The translations under genes were made by a program, and so were the position numbers. From Williamsia muralis NBRC 105860 (lineage in GTDB: Bacteria > Actinomycetota > Actinomycetes > Mycobacteriales > Mycobacteriaceae), in assembly GCF_001598915.1 (NCBI RefSeq), contig NZ_BDAP01000001.1, forward strand, positions 248,001 to 312,000: a stretch of DNA of 64,000 nucleotides, written 5' to 3'. The notes below the pieces were generated by a model. That model saw only the letters and a program-made list of their open reading frames with translations. It did not search any database and was not told where the DNA came from. Shown piece by piece: positions 16,911-25,207 of this stretch. Every line of letters starts with the position of its first letter. The stretch's first letter is position 1.

Positions 16911-19676
16911 ATGCAGCATCTGGTGTTTTTGCTACTCGGGCTAGGCAACGGCGCGGTTTTCGGCGCTTTGGCACTGGCTGTCGTCCTGACGTATCGCAGT
17001 TCTGGCGTCGTGAACTTTGCGACGGGAGCCATCGCGCTGTACACCGCGTACACGTACGCATACCTACGAGAGGGCGAGCTACTCATCCTCATCCCGGGTC
17101 TGCCGGACTCGATAGATCTCGGCGGGCCGATGGGACTGTGGCCTGCGATGGCGATCTCACTGGTCATCGCCGCGCTTCTCGGCCTGATCCTCTACTTACT
17201 GGTCTTCCGGCCGCTGCGCACCTCGCCGCTCGTGGCGCGGGCAGTCGCGGCGCTGGGAATCTCGCTTCTGATTGCGGGATTGGTTGCCCAAAAACTCGGC
17301 ACTGACCCGATCTCGGTGGATCCGATCTTCCCAGTCGACATCTGGCAGTCCGGTGACCTCCAGTTGTCGGCCGACCGCTTCTACTTCGCGCTCACGATCG
17401 TCGTCCTGGCGATCCTGCTGGCACTCGTCTTCCGCTACACGAAGTTCGGCCTCGCAACACGTGCATCCGCAGAAACCGAGCGCGGCGCCTACGTCAGCGG
17501 TATCTCACCCGACCGGATCGCGGCCTACAACTGGATGCTCAGTTCCGCTGTTGCCGGCCTGGCGGGCATCCTCATCGCGCCCATCGTCCCGTTGGTGCCG
17601 GTTGCGTACACCCTGTTCATCGTCCCGGCCTTGGCCGCAGCCATCCTGGCCCGCTTCGATCTTGTGGTGGTAGCCGTATTCGCCGGCCTGGCGGTCGGAA
17701 TGCTTCAGTCCGAAGCGCAGTATCTGGCAACGAAGTTCGACTGGTTGCCGGCCGCCGGACTGCCCGAACTGGTTCCGCTGATCCTGATCCTGCTGGTGCT
17801 GCTGATCCGTGCCAAGCCCTTGCCGGCCCGCGGTGCGATCATCTTGCAGACCCTTGGACGTGCGCCGAGACCGAATCATGTGGCACCTACCGCCGTTGTG
17901 ATGACGATCGTCGGTGTACTGGCCCTGGTGCTGCTCGACGACCGCATGCGTACCGGACTGATCGTCAGCTTCATCATGGCCATCGTCGCGCTGTCGTCGG
18001 TCGTGGTCACCGGCTACGCGGGACAGGTCTCCCTGGCCCAGTTGACCATCGCCGGTGTCGCGGGCTTCCTGCTCGGTCCGATCGCCAACACATTCCATCT
18101 GCCCTTCCCGATTGCTCCGATCGTGGCGGCGCTGTGTGCGGCCGCACTCGGTGTCCTGATCGGGCTGCCCGCCTTGCGAATTCGAGGACTCACCGTTGCG
18201 GTGGTGACGCTCGCGATGGCATTCGCGGTCGAGGCCATCTGGTTCCGGAACGTCGACATCGTCGGCGCCGAGGGTGTCAAGGCACCGAAGCCCAGCCTGT
18301 TCGGTTGGGATCTGGGTATCGGTCAAGGACTGGACTATCCGCGAGTCACCTTCGGGGTGCTTGTGCTCCTGGTCTTCGTCGCCGTCGCCGTCTTCGTCGC
18401 CTTGTTGCGGCGTAGCCGCCTCGGTACGGAAATGCTTGCTGTGCGAGCTAACGAAAGATCTGCTGCCGCGGCCGGTGTCAGCGTTGTCCGGGTGAAGATC
18501 CTGGCGTTCGCGATCGGTGCATTCATCGCCGGCATCGGTGGTTCCCTGCTCGCCTATCAACAGCAGACGGTGACCTTCGATTCCTATGCGGCGTTGGGCG
18601 GTGTGGCTCTCTTCGCCACCGTCTATCTGGCGGGCATCACGTCCGTGGCCGGCGGCATCCTGGCGGGCGTCACAGCAGCCAACGGGCTCTTGTTCATCTT
18701 CGTCGACGAGATGTGGTCGGTGAGTGGGTGGTACGTCGTCATCTCCAGCGTGCTGCTGATCTTCACGGTGATCATCAACCCCGAGGGCATCGTCGGACCG
18801 GCCCATACGTTGCTGGCGAATCGTCGCGCTGCGTCACTCAAAGCGAAGGCCAAAGCGGTGTCGGCTGCGGACGCGGCCACCGATGTTCCCGCCAAGGACC
18901 TGTCGGCCGAGCCCCGGGTCTTCGACCGCACAGCGCTGCCGGAGCTCTCCCTCACTGATGTCTCGGTGAAATACGGTGGTGCGGTTGCACTGTCAGACGT
19001 GTCGCTGCAGATCCCCAAGGGTGCACTGGTGGGGCTCATCGGCCCGAACGGCGCCGGCAAGACGACGCTGATGGACGCGATCACCGGATTTGCCGACTAC
19101 ACCGGCGATGTAACCCTGGCCGGTGCCTCGATGGGCGGGCTCGCACCGCACAATCGGATCAGGGCAGGTCTCGGTCGAACCTTCCAGGCGATCGAACTCT
19201 ACGACGACCTCAGTGTGACCGAGAACGTCAAGGTCGGCCGCACCGCCGCGGTGCACCGTCCGGACGTCAAGGCCGAACACAGCGACATCGGCCATCTGAC
19301 CGAGGTGTTCGAACTTCTGGGCATCGGCGACATCAGTGAGCGTCCGGCCGGCGAATTGTCTCAGGGGCAGCGCCAACTGGTATCGATCGCTCGCGCTCTG
19401 GCCGGTTCACCCAACCTGCTTTTGCTCGACGAGCCGGCCGGTGGATTGGACAGCACCGAAAGCCGTTGGCTGGGAGAACGATTGAGAAGGATCTGCGACA
19501 GTGGGATCACAATTCTCATGGTCGATCACGATATGGATCTGGTTCTGAACATCTGCGATGAGGTCCACGTCCTCAACTTCGGTGAGCTCATCGCCTCCGG
19601 AACCCCAGCGGAGATCCGGGCGAACCGGACCGTCGCGACCGCATACCTAGGAAGAGAGGCTCAGGTTCATGGCTGA
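16911..19676 (+). CDS. LivH-LivM-LivG fusion: branched-chain-type ABC importer, two permeases plus ATPase in one chain
   Basis: 921-residue three-part protein. Residues ~1-305 are a LivH permease (opening LLLGLGNGAVFGALALAVVL), ~325-640 a LivM permease (VVTGYAGQVSLAQLTIAGVA), a linker of about 40 residues rich in Ala, Lys and Asp follows, and ~670-915 are a LivG ATPase with Walker A GPNGAGKTT (~711), signature LSQGQRQ (~817) and Walker B LLLLDEPAGGLD (~835). These are normally three proteins. ATG 16911 is used; GTG 16893 is possible. LivF follows with an 8-base overlap; the lipoprotein receptor is at 20816-22084. Such importers take up amino acids, but also aromatic, steroid or amide compounds in catabolic islands. 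Confidence 0.93.
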   Translation: MQHLVFLLLGLGNGAVFGALALAVVLTYRSSGVVNFATGAIALYTAYTYAYLREGELLILIPGLPDSIDLGGPMGLWPAMAISLVIAALLGLILYLLVFRPLRTSPLVARAVAALGISLLIAGLVAQKLGTDPISVDPIFPVDIWQSGDLQLSADRFYFALTIVVLAILLALVFRYTKFGLATRASAETERGAYVSGISPDRIAAYNWMLSSAVAGLAGILIAPIVPLVPVAYTLFIVPALAAAILARFDLVVVAVFAGLAVGMLQSEAQYLATKFDWLPAAGLPELVPLILILLVLLIRAKPLPARGAIILQTLGRAPRPNHVAPTAVVMTIVGVLALVLLDDRMRTGLIVSFIMAIVALSSVVVTGYAGQVSLAQLTIAGVAGFLLGPIANTFHLPFPIAPIVAALCAAALGVLIGLPALRIRGLTVAVVTLAMAFAVEAIWFRNVDIVGAEGVKAPKPSLFGWDLGIGQGLDYPRVTFGVLVLLVFVAVAVFVALLRRSRLGTEMLAVRANERSAAAAGVSVVRVKILAFAIGAFIAGIGGSLLAYQQQTVTFDSYAALGGVALFATVYLAGITSVAGGILAGVTAANGLLFIFVDEMWSVSGWYVVISSVLLIFTVIINPEGIVGPAHTLLANRRAASLKAKAKAVSAADAATDVPAKDLSAEPRVFDRTALPELSLTDVSVKYGGAVALSDVSLQIPKGALVGLIGPNGAGKTTLMDAITGFADYTGDVTLAGASMGGLAPHNRIRAGLGRTFQAIELYDDLSVTENVKVGRTAAVHRPDVKAEHSDIGHLTEVFELLGIGDISERPAGELSQGQRQLVSIARALAGSPNLLLLDEPAGGLDSTESRWLGERLRRICDSGITILMVDHDMDLVLNICDEVHVLNFGELIASGTPAEIRANRTVATAYLGREAQVHG

Positions 19677-20433
19677 CTTGAAACTGGCTGACAAAGCGAA
19701 CCACCCGAACGACCCAGGGCCCACTGCGGTTCCGATCCTGGAATGCCGCAACGTTTCCGCCGGCTACGGCTCGGTCAAGGTGGTCCGCGATGTCAGCTTC
19801 TCGCTGCAGGCCGGGTCTGTCCTCGCAATCCTCGGCCCGAACGGTGCCGGCAAGTCGACACTGATGAACACTCTGGCGGGATTGCTGCCGCGAAAGGGCG
19901 GCGACGTAGTCGTCGAGGGCAAGGAATTGCGGAGTGGCCGGCCCGGAGAGGCCAATCGTCGCGGACTGGTGCTGGTTCCGGATGACCGCGCGCTCTTCAC
20001 GTCGATGACGGTGCGCGAGAACCTGTCCATCGCGAAGCGATCCGGTGGTCTCAGCGTTGATGCGGCGATGGAGATGTTCCCGGCTTTGGCGAAGCGGATC
20101 AGGGTCAATGCAGGGTCGCTGTCCGGTGGCGAGCAACAGATGCTGGCCGTGGCTCGCGCCCTGACCCAGAATCCCAGAGTTCTCCTCATCGATGAGATGA
20201 GCATGGGGCTGGCACCGGTCATCGTCGAGGAGTTGCTGCCGATCGTCCGCCGGATCGCCGATGAGACCAATGCTGTTGTGGTGCTGGTGGAACAGCACGT
20301 CCAGTTGGCCCTCGAGGTTGCCGATGAGGCGTTGGTCATCGTCCACGGTGGTGTCCGGCTCAGCGGCTCCGCAAGCGATCTCGCAAAGAATCCCGAGCTC
20401 CTGGAGCAGGCCTACCTCGGAGAGGCTGTCTGA
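19669..20433 (+). CDS. livF: LivF-type ABC transporter ATPase
   Basis: 254-residue cytoplasmic ATPase. Walker A GPNGAGKST is at about 57, signature LSGGEQQMLAVARAL at about 151 and Walker B VLLIDEMSMGLAP at about 172, the last being diagnostic of LivF. It overlaps the fused LivHMG gene by eight bases and completes the importer with it. The operon ends at the strong stem-loop 20446-20486. Confidence 0.93.
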   Translation: MADLKLADKANHPNDPGPTAVPILECRNVSAGYGSVKVVRDVSFSLQAGSVLAILGPNGAGKSTLMNTLAGLLPRKGGDVVVEGKELRSGRPGEANRRGLVLVPDDRALFTSMTVRENLSIAKRSGGLSVDAAMEMFPALAKRIRVNAGSLSGGEQQMLAVARALTQNPRVLLIDEMSMGLAPVIVEELLPIVRRIADETNAVVVLVEQHVQLALEVADEALVIVHGGVRLSGSASDLAKNPELLEQAYLGEAV

Positions 20434-20445
20434 CCTTTCGACACG

Positions 20446-20486
20446 AAGGCCGGCCATCCTCCGCGCAGCGGAGGGTGGCCGGCCTT
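20446..20486. terminator. Terminator after livF
   Basis: A 19-bp stem (20446-20464 with 20468-20486), AAGGCCGGCC... closing with ...GGCCGGCCTT around a GCA loop, 13 bases after the livF stop codon. No long T-run follows; the strength of the stem supports termination. Confidence 0.75.
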
Positions 20487-20506
20487 GTTGTGCTCGCACG
20501 TCCTCC

Positions 20507-20742
20507 GCCGACCGTGCCAATCCAACCGTCGACCGTGCCGAAAGTACTGCCGATCGTGCCCTACCAACCATCGAGTGTGCCGATGTCGCCGCCGAGGCTT
20601 CTCCTGGTGCGATCTACTCGTCGGTGAGTGTGCAAAGTCGGGGTGTCGTCGGCGCGATGGGCACGCTCGGCGGCAACGAGGGCACGCTCGATGGTTGGTA
20701 GGGCACGCTCGGCGGTGATATCGGCACGGTCGATGGCGGGGT
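20507..20742. repeat. Convergent 21-bp repeat element, copy 1 (4 direct + 4 inverted units)
   Basis: Four degenerate 21-bp units in direct orientation (20507, 20528, 20549, 20570; pattern G-Y-CGA-Y-CGTGCC plus nine variable bases) are followed after ~68 bp by four units in inverted orientation (20659, 20680, 20701, 20722; pattern GGGCACG-CTCGRYGG). The unit at 20549 plus the next (CGTGCCCTACCAACCATCGA) is the reverse complement of 20681-20705 apart from minor changes. The element sits between convergent livF and the lipoprotein gene, flanked by two ordinary terminators. It resembles the element at 41730-41931. Confidence 0.75.
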
Positions 20743-20762
20743 GGGACATTAAGCGACAACGA

Positions 20763-20798
20763 AACTGGCCGCCAACCCTTTCGGGTTGACGGCCAGTT
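20763..20798. terminator. Terminator after the lipoprotein gene (minus strand)
   Basis: Arms AACTGGCCGCCAACCC (20763-20778) and GGGTTGACGGCCAGTT (20783-20798) pair with one mismatch around TTTC. It lies just beyond the minus-strand stop codon at 20816. Confidence 0.7.
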
Positions 20799-20815
20799 GA
20801 GTTCGAGCTATTCGA

Positions 20816-22084
20816 TCAGGCGCTCGGTGTTGCGTACAGCTTCGGATCGATGGTCACCTGTTGGAAGTCGGTGAGTTCACCGTTCTTGGTTGCCTTGGCG
20901 AGAATGCCGTCGGCGCTGCAGATGTTGGGCGAGATGGGGATCTGCTTACCGTTGCACTGGAACATGATTCCGTTGGTGAGCGGGTACTCGGTGGGCGGAG
21001 CCGTCTTCATGGCTTCCATGACGGTCTGCTGCGTCGGGTCGGTGACCTTGGCGGCGTTGAGTGCCTTGATCATGCCGAGCATCGGGGCGTATCCGGCCGA
21101 GGACAGCTGGCCGAACTTGGCGCCGTCGCCGTACTTCGCGAGAACCGCCGAGTAGAGCTGTGAATCGGGAGCATCCGGGCTCAGATTCAGAGCCGTGGCG
21201 ACATTGATGCCCTCATAGCCGTTGGGGATCGAGGAACCGCCACCGATGGTGACGCACCGGTCGATCGCGAAGATCGGTGCGGTCGGCTTGGTGGTCTTGA
21301 TCGCCTTGAACGCACTGGTGCAGAAGCTGTCGTTGCCGATGACGAAGAAGTTGTCGGCGTCGGCCCCTGCGGCGCTGATCTGCGGGGTCATGTCCGCGGT
21401 GCCGGGCGGGATGCCGACGACATTGAAGTCGAGACCTGCGTTGCCCCAGATCAAACTACCGAGCTGACGGGTGGGTCCCTCGGCGCCCGGTACGCCGATG
21501 GCGACACCGACGGTGTTCTTGAGTCCCTCGTCCTTCGCCGCAGTCGCGGAGATGCCGAAGTAGGCGGTACCGTTCGTCAGCGAGAAGACGCCGGGGGAGC
21601 TGAGACCTTTTTGCGTTGTCCCACTGTGGATCACCAGTGGGATACCGGCCGGTGACAGGACGTCGACAAGGTTGTCGAGTTCACCGGGGGTCGGTCCGAC
21701 CACGGCGGCGGCCTTGGCCTGGACCATCTGATTGGCACAGTCGGTCGCGACGGCGGGCTGCGCCAGTGCCTGGCACGACTTGACCTCGATGGGGTGGCCG
21801 CCGATGCCACCGAGGTACTCGTTGGCGTAGTTGGCGGCAGCTTCGGCACCACGGATCTCGTCGGTGACGTCGATGGACTGAGATTGCCCCTCGCTCACGA
21901 ATCCGATGGTGACGGGAGTCCCCGTGGCCTTGTTCGGCGTGCCGAGTACGGATTCGTTGGCGGAAGGCTCAGCGGCCTTGTCGCCACCATCATCCGAACT
22001 GCTACAGGCGACCATTCCGGCGGCGAGGGCGGCCGACAACAGGGTCGTTGCGATCAACCGCCGGCCTGTCCTTGATTTCTGCAT
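20816..22084 (-). CDS. Branched-chain-type substrate-binding lipoprotein of the ABC importer
   Basis: 422-residue extracytoplasmic receptor. A basic N-terminus, a hydrophobic segment and a lipobox-like GMVAC give lipidation at Cys27. The mature part is a Peripla_BP_6/LivK-like fold: VTIGFVSEGQSQSIDVTDEI at the start, VVGPTPGELDNLVDVLSPAGIPLV in lobe 1, and FFVIGNDSFCTSAFKAIK in lobe 2. It converges on the fused livHMG-livF operon and is its obvious receptor. Start is ATG 22084. Two regulon sites lie upstream (22189, 22393). A decayed copy of its C-terminus lies at 3270-3606. Confidence 0.93.
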   Translation of the reverse strand: MQKSRTGRRLIATTLLSAALAAGMVACSSSDDGGDKAAEPSANESVLGTPNKATGTPVTIGFVSEGQSQSIDVTDEIRGAEAAANYANEYLGGIGGHPIEVKSCQALAQPAVATDCANQMVQAKAAAVVGPTPGELDNLVDVLSPAGIPLVIHSGTTQKGLSSPGVFSLTNGTAYFGISATAAKDEGLKNTVGVAIGVPGAEGPTRQLGSLIWGNAGLDFNVVGIPPGTADMTPQISAAGADADNFFVIGNDSFCTSAFKAIKTTKPTAPIFAIDRCVTIGGGSSIPNGYEGINVATALNLSPDAPDSQLYSAVLAKYGDGAKFGQLSSAGYAPMLGMIKALNAAKVTDPTQQTVMEAMKTAPPTEYPLTNGIMFQCNGKQIPISPNICSADGILAKATKNGELTDFQQVTIDPKLYATPSA

Positions 22085-22188
22085 GTTGTGCTCCTGAGGT
22101 CGGGACGAAAACTGCGCCCGCACGTTGGTTGTTGCGTGAGCGTCGTATCGGATTCTGCGGGCAGTCACCCGAATCGGACTTATTCGGA

Positions 22189-22205
22189 GACGCAGTGTCA
22201 GATAC
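22189..22205 (+). promoter_or_regulatory. Regulon operator C2 (upstream of the binding-protein gene)
   Basis: GACGCAGTGTCAGATAC differs by one base from the site at 47215-47231 (GACGTAGTGTCAGATAC). It is 105 bp upstream of the lipoprotein ATG. Confidence 0.6.
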
Positions 22206-22392
22206 GGACCCCTGAATCGTGGACTATGACCGGCGTCACTCCTACTGTTTGACGACAATGTTATCGAACCGTGATCTAAAGGAATGCCAGAATTTGGACT
22301 GCGGCGGCGATTTGGGCATGTGGCAACGGCGGAAGGCGTATCGCACCGATCGTTCACGCTGCGTCGGCGGAAGTCTAGAGCGGGACCACAGA

Positions 22393-22411
22393 TATCCGTC
22401 AGTGTCAGATA
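22393..22411 (+). promoter_or_regulatory. Regulon operator C (second site before the binding-protein gene)
   Basis: TATCCGTCAGTGTCAGATA contains the conserved half AGTGTCAGATA, with outer TATC/GATA symmetry. It lies 30 bases from the fprB stop codon and 309 bp upstream of the lipoprotein start. The 22206-22392 interval between the two sites holds nothing else I recognise. Confidence 0.5.
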
Positions 22412-22440
22412 GCGACAATTCGAACGCGACTGGTGGGTAG

Positions 22441-24120
22441 TCAGTCCCCGCGAACCACAGCCCTCATCGAGTCGACGTCGACGAACTTCACCCGCGGCCG
22501 CTTCCGCGGTTTGCCCGCGGCCTTTTCGGCCTTGTCGATCAGTGTCCACCCGGCAAAATCGACGACTTCAGGAGCCCGTTGCGACACCAGGTCTGCGAAA
22601 GAATCCGTGTCCTTCGGCGGATCTGCGAGTGCGCCGGCGACATAGTCCTGAAGGAGGAGGTCGACGGTATCGGCCGCGCATTTCTTGTTGGTTCCGATGA
22701 CACCGGACGGACCCCGCTTGACCCACCCGGTGGCATAGACGCCTTGGATGGGCCGATCGCCGCCCAGCGCGACAACCCGGCCCTCGATGTTCGAGATAAC
22801 ACCACGAGCGTCGTCGAAGGGCACTCCGGGGACTGGGGCACCTCGATAGCCGACCGCCCGGAGGATCAGGGTCGCGTCGATCGTCTCGTCTGTCTCTGTC
22901 GCTACGGCGACGACTGTGCCCGTGTCGGTTAGTTCTAGTTTGTTGCGCGTGACGCGGACGGACTCGACCCGGTCGGTGCCCGAGATCTCGGTGGGGGAAG
23001 CCAGGTACCTCAACACGAGGCGTTTCGCCGCACCGGAACCGCCCTCTTCGGCGACCTTACGGGCCAGGGAGACCTTGGCCTTGACCGACGATTCGGTGTC
23101 GGGTGAATCGAGGATGCCGCGCGTCACTTCGTCGATCTGCGTCTCGTCCGGATCGATCAAGAGGTCGACTCCGGGCAGGTGGCGCAATGCCATCATTTCG
23201 GGATTCGTGTAACCGGCTTGCGCGACACCGCGACGGCCGAGTACGACCACTTCGCGGATGTTACTGGTGCGCAACACTTCCAGTGCGTGGTCGGCGATAT
23301 CGGTGCGGTCGAGGTCATCCGGATCGGTAAGCAGGATGCGGGCGACGTCGAGTGCAACGTTGCCGTTGCCCACGATGACGGCCCGTTCTCCGCTCAGGTC
23401 GTAGGTCCGGTCCGCGAAGTCGGGGTGGCCGTTGTACCAGCCGACGAATTCGGTGGCCGTGTGACTGCCGGGCAGATCTTCTCCACTGATGCCAAGGCGC
23501 CGATCGGATGACGCGCCGACTGCATAGATGACTGCGTGGTTGTGGGCGAGTAACTCTTCGTGCGTCAGGTCGACACCGATCTGGACTCCGAGATGCAGCC
23601 TGAAGTTCTTGCGGCGCTCCAGGGTTCGGAAGATGTCGGTGACCGCCTTCGTGCCCGGGTGATCGGGAGCGACCCCGGACCGCACCAGTCCGTACGGGGT
23701 GAGCAGGCGCTCGAACATGTCGACCTGGACACCTTTGAGCGCGATCAGTTCGGACGCTGCGTAGAACGCGGCCGGCCCCGAGCCTACGATGGCCACGCGC
23801 ATCTGCGAGAAATCCGCCTTCCGCCACAGGGGCTTCGGGACGTCGAGCTGTCCGGTCTGCAGGGGGTGCTGTTCGAAGTAGTCGGCGTTGAGCTCGATGA
23901 ACGGGAGCTCCGGGTCGTCCAACTCGTCCTCTGCCTTGATCGCCTCGACGGGGCAGGCCTCCACGCACGCGCCGCAATCGATGCACGTCTGCGGATCGAT
24001 GTGCAGCATCTCGGTGCGCATGAAGTCCGGCTCATCGGGTGTCGGGTGGATGCAGTTAACCGGGCATACGTCGACGCACGAGGCGTCGTTGCAACAAGCT
24101 TGCAGGATCACAAAAGCCAC
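22441..24120 (-). CDS. fprB: Ferredoxin/ferredoxin-NADP reductase fusion, FprB type
   Basis: 559-residue electron-transfer flavoprotein. Residues 9-56 form a two-cluster ferredoxin: C9, C15, C19, C23 (CxxxxxCxxxCP) and CIDCGACVEACP at 46-57. The rest is an adrenodoxin-reductase-like FAD/NADPH enzyme with IVGSGPAAFYAASEL (~110), GLVRSGVAPDHPGTK, VIVGNGNVALDVAR (~252) and a closing GWVKRGPSGVIGTNK. Start is GTG 24120, seven bases after GGAGGGC. M. tuberculosis FprB has the same plan and length. Here it could supply electrons to the island's P450, though no separate ferredoxin lies in the island. Confidence 0.9.
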   Translation of the reverse strand: MAFVILQACCNDASCVDVCPVNCIHPTPDEPDFMRTEMLHIDPQTCIDCGACVEACPVEAIKAEDELDDPELPFIELNADYFEQHPLQTGQLDVPKPLWRKADFSQMRVAIVGSGPAAFYAASELIALKGVQVDMFERLLTPYGLVRSGVAPDHPGTKAVTDIFRTLERRKNFRLHLGVQIGVDLTHEELLAHNHAVIYAVGASSDRRLGISGEDLPGSHTATEFVGWYNGHPDFADRTYDLSGERAVIVGNGNVALDVARILLTDPDDLDRTDIADHALEVLRTSNIREVVVLGRRGVAQAGYTNPEMMALRHLPGVDLLIDPDETQIDEVTRGILDSPDTESSVKAKVSLARKVAEEGGSGAAKRLVLRYLASPTEISGTDRVESVRVTRNKLELTDTGTVVAVATETDETIDATLILRAVGYRGAPVPGVPFDDARGVISNIEGRVVALGGDRPIQGVYATGWVKRGPSGVIGTNKKCAADTVDLLLQDYVAGALADPPKDTDSFADLVSQRAPEVVDFAGWTLIDKAEKAAGKPRKRPRVKFVDVDSMRAVVRGD

Positions 24121-24136
24121 GAGTGTCGCCCTCCAG

Positions 24137-24154
24137 TATCTGACAGTTACGTAC
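24137..24154 (-). promoter_or_regulatory. Regulon operator M (upstream of fprB)
   Basis: TATCTGACAGTTACGTAC on the plus strand; its reverse reads AACTGTCAGATA, the conserved half-site. It is 17 bp upstream of the fprB GTG and overlaps the promoter region. The other half is weaker (GTAC instead of TGAC). Confidence 0.55.
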
Positions 24155-24222
24155 ACTTTGAGTGTGGATACCTCGATCTGTCAAGTGTGTAAGACATGAC
24201 TCTCGACTAGTGTGGGCAACTG

Positions 24223-24239
24223 ATCTAACGTCAGTGTCA
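24223..24239 (-). promoter_or_regulatory. Regulon operator B (upstream of the extradiol dioxygenase)
   Basis: ATCTAACGTCAGTGTCA; on the minus strand TGACACTGACGTTAGAT. It differs by one base from operator A at 16859. It lies 59 bp upstream of ATG 24298. Confidence 0.68.
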
Positions 24240-24297
24240 CTATTGGTTCACTTGCCGCGACAGTCAGGCGGCCGAACGTGTAATGACAAGGAGTGTC

Positions 24298-25158
24298 ATG
24301 ACCGAACAGAACCGGCTGGTGGTGTGCGCAAGTCACAGCCCCGGCATGGAACGCGACACCGACCATGTCTTCGGATCCGAGTTCCGGGCCGGTCTGGCGG
24401 ACGCGCGCGCCCTGGTGACCGAGTTCGACCCCGACTTCGTCATCTTGTTCGGCGGCGACCATCGTCGCGCTTTCCGGCACGTCGTCCCGACCTTTGCTGT
24501 TGCCATGACGGCGTCGATACTCCCTGAAGGGGGCCACGCCGAAGGAACTCTTGACATCCCGGTCGACGTCGCCAAAGACCTTGCGGCCCATCTGCTGGAC
24601 TCCGAGTTCGACATCTCGATCTGCCGGGATGTGGGCCTCGACCACGCCTTCGCGCAACCGCTGCGAGACCTCACCGGAGATCTGAACGCGTACCCGGTCA
24701 TCCCGGTGCCGATCAACTGCGCGACGGGGCCGTTGCCGTCGGCTGCGCGGGTCCTTTCATTCGGAGAAGCTGTCGGACGATTTCTCGACACCCTCGATGC
24801 TCGCGTGCTCGTCATCGGAACCGGAGGGTTGTCGCACTCCCCACCCAGCCTTGAACTCGATGCCTACGACATCAGCGACGAGGAGCGTCGCCGCGTGATC
24901 GCCGAGGGCGCCGCGGCTGCACGCAAGAAGATAAAGCCGCAGTGGGACAAAGCGTTCCTGAACGCGCTGGCCGAGTGGGATGGTGCCGAACTCGCCTCAC
25001 TCACCGACGACGCGCGCGCCCAGGCCGGTGTCGGTGCCAACGAGGTACGAACCTGGCTCGCCGCGGGAGCCGCGGGCGGTGGCAAACCGCTCGACGCGAT
25101 CGTTTACCAGCCGGTAGAGGAATGGATCACCGGGATGGGGCTCGCCGTGTCGCGGTGA
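24298..25158 (+). CDS. Class III extradiol ring-cleavage dioxygenase (LigB/MhpB-like)
   Basis: 286-residue protein of the LigB superfamily, closest in layout to 2,3-dihydroxyphenylpropionate 1,2-dioxygenase. N-terminal CASHSPGM supplies the first iron-ligand histidine (His13); DFVILFGGDHRRAF (~55-68) supplies the second; VGLDHAFAQPL and VIGTGGLSHSPP match MhpB in position. The C-terminus ends in an EWITGMG motif like MhpB. ATG 24298 is chosen over 24283 because AAGGAG ends four bases before it. It cleaves a catechol-type ring with Fe(II) and O2, though no catechol-forming hydroxylase is evident nearby. Operon with the following SnoaL-like gene. Confidence 0.88.
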   Translation: MTEQNRLVVCASHSPGMERDTDHVFGSEFRAGLADARALVTEFDPDFVILFGGDHRRAFRHVVPTFAVAMTASILPEGGHAEGTLDIPVDVAKDLAAHLLDSEFDISICRDVGLDHAFAQPLRDLTGDLNAYPVIPVPINCATGPLPSAARVLSFGEAVGRFLDTLDARVLVIGTGGLSHSPPSLELDAYDISDEERRRVIAEGAAAARKKIKPQWDKAFLNALAEWDGAELASLTDDARAQAGVGANEVRTWLAAGAAGGGKPLDAIVYQPVEEWITGMGLAVSR

Positions 25159-25207
25159 GCCGCACTAGGACAGCAACCTCGGGTCGCAAGAGAAGGAAGG
25201 GATTTTG

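Noticed and set aside
16893-16911. GTG 16893 as the start of the LivHMG fusion
   Set aside because: Possible, but ATG 16911 begins at the natural LivH N-terminus; left as an alternative rather than the call.
20507-20742. CRISPR array or leader
   Set aside because: Units are 21 bp, contiguous without spacers, degenerate and inverted halfway; no cas genes are present.
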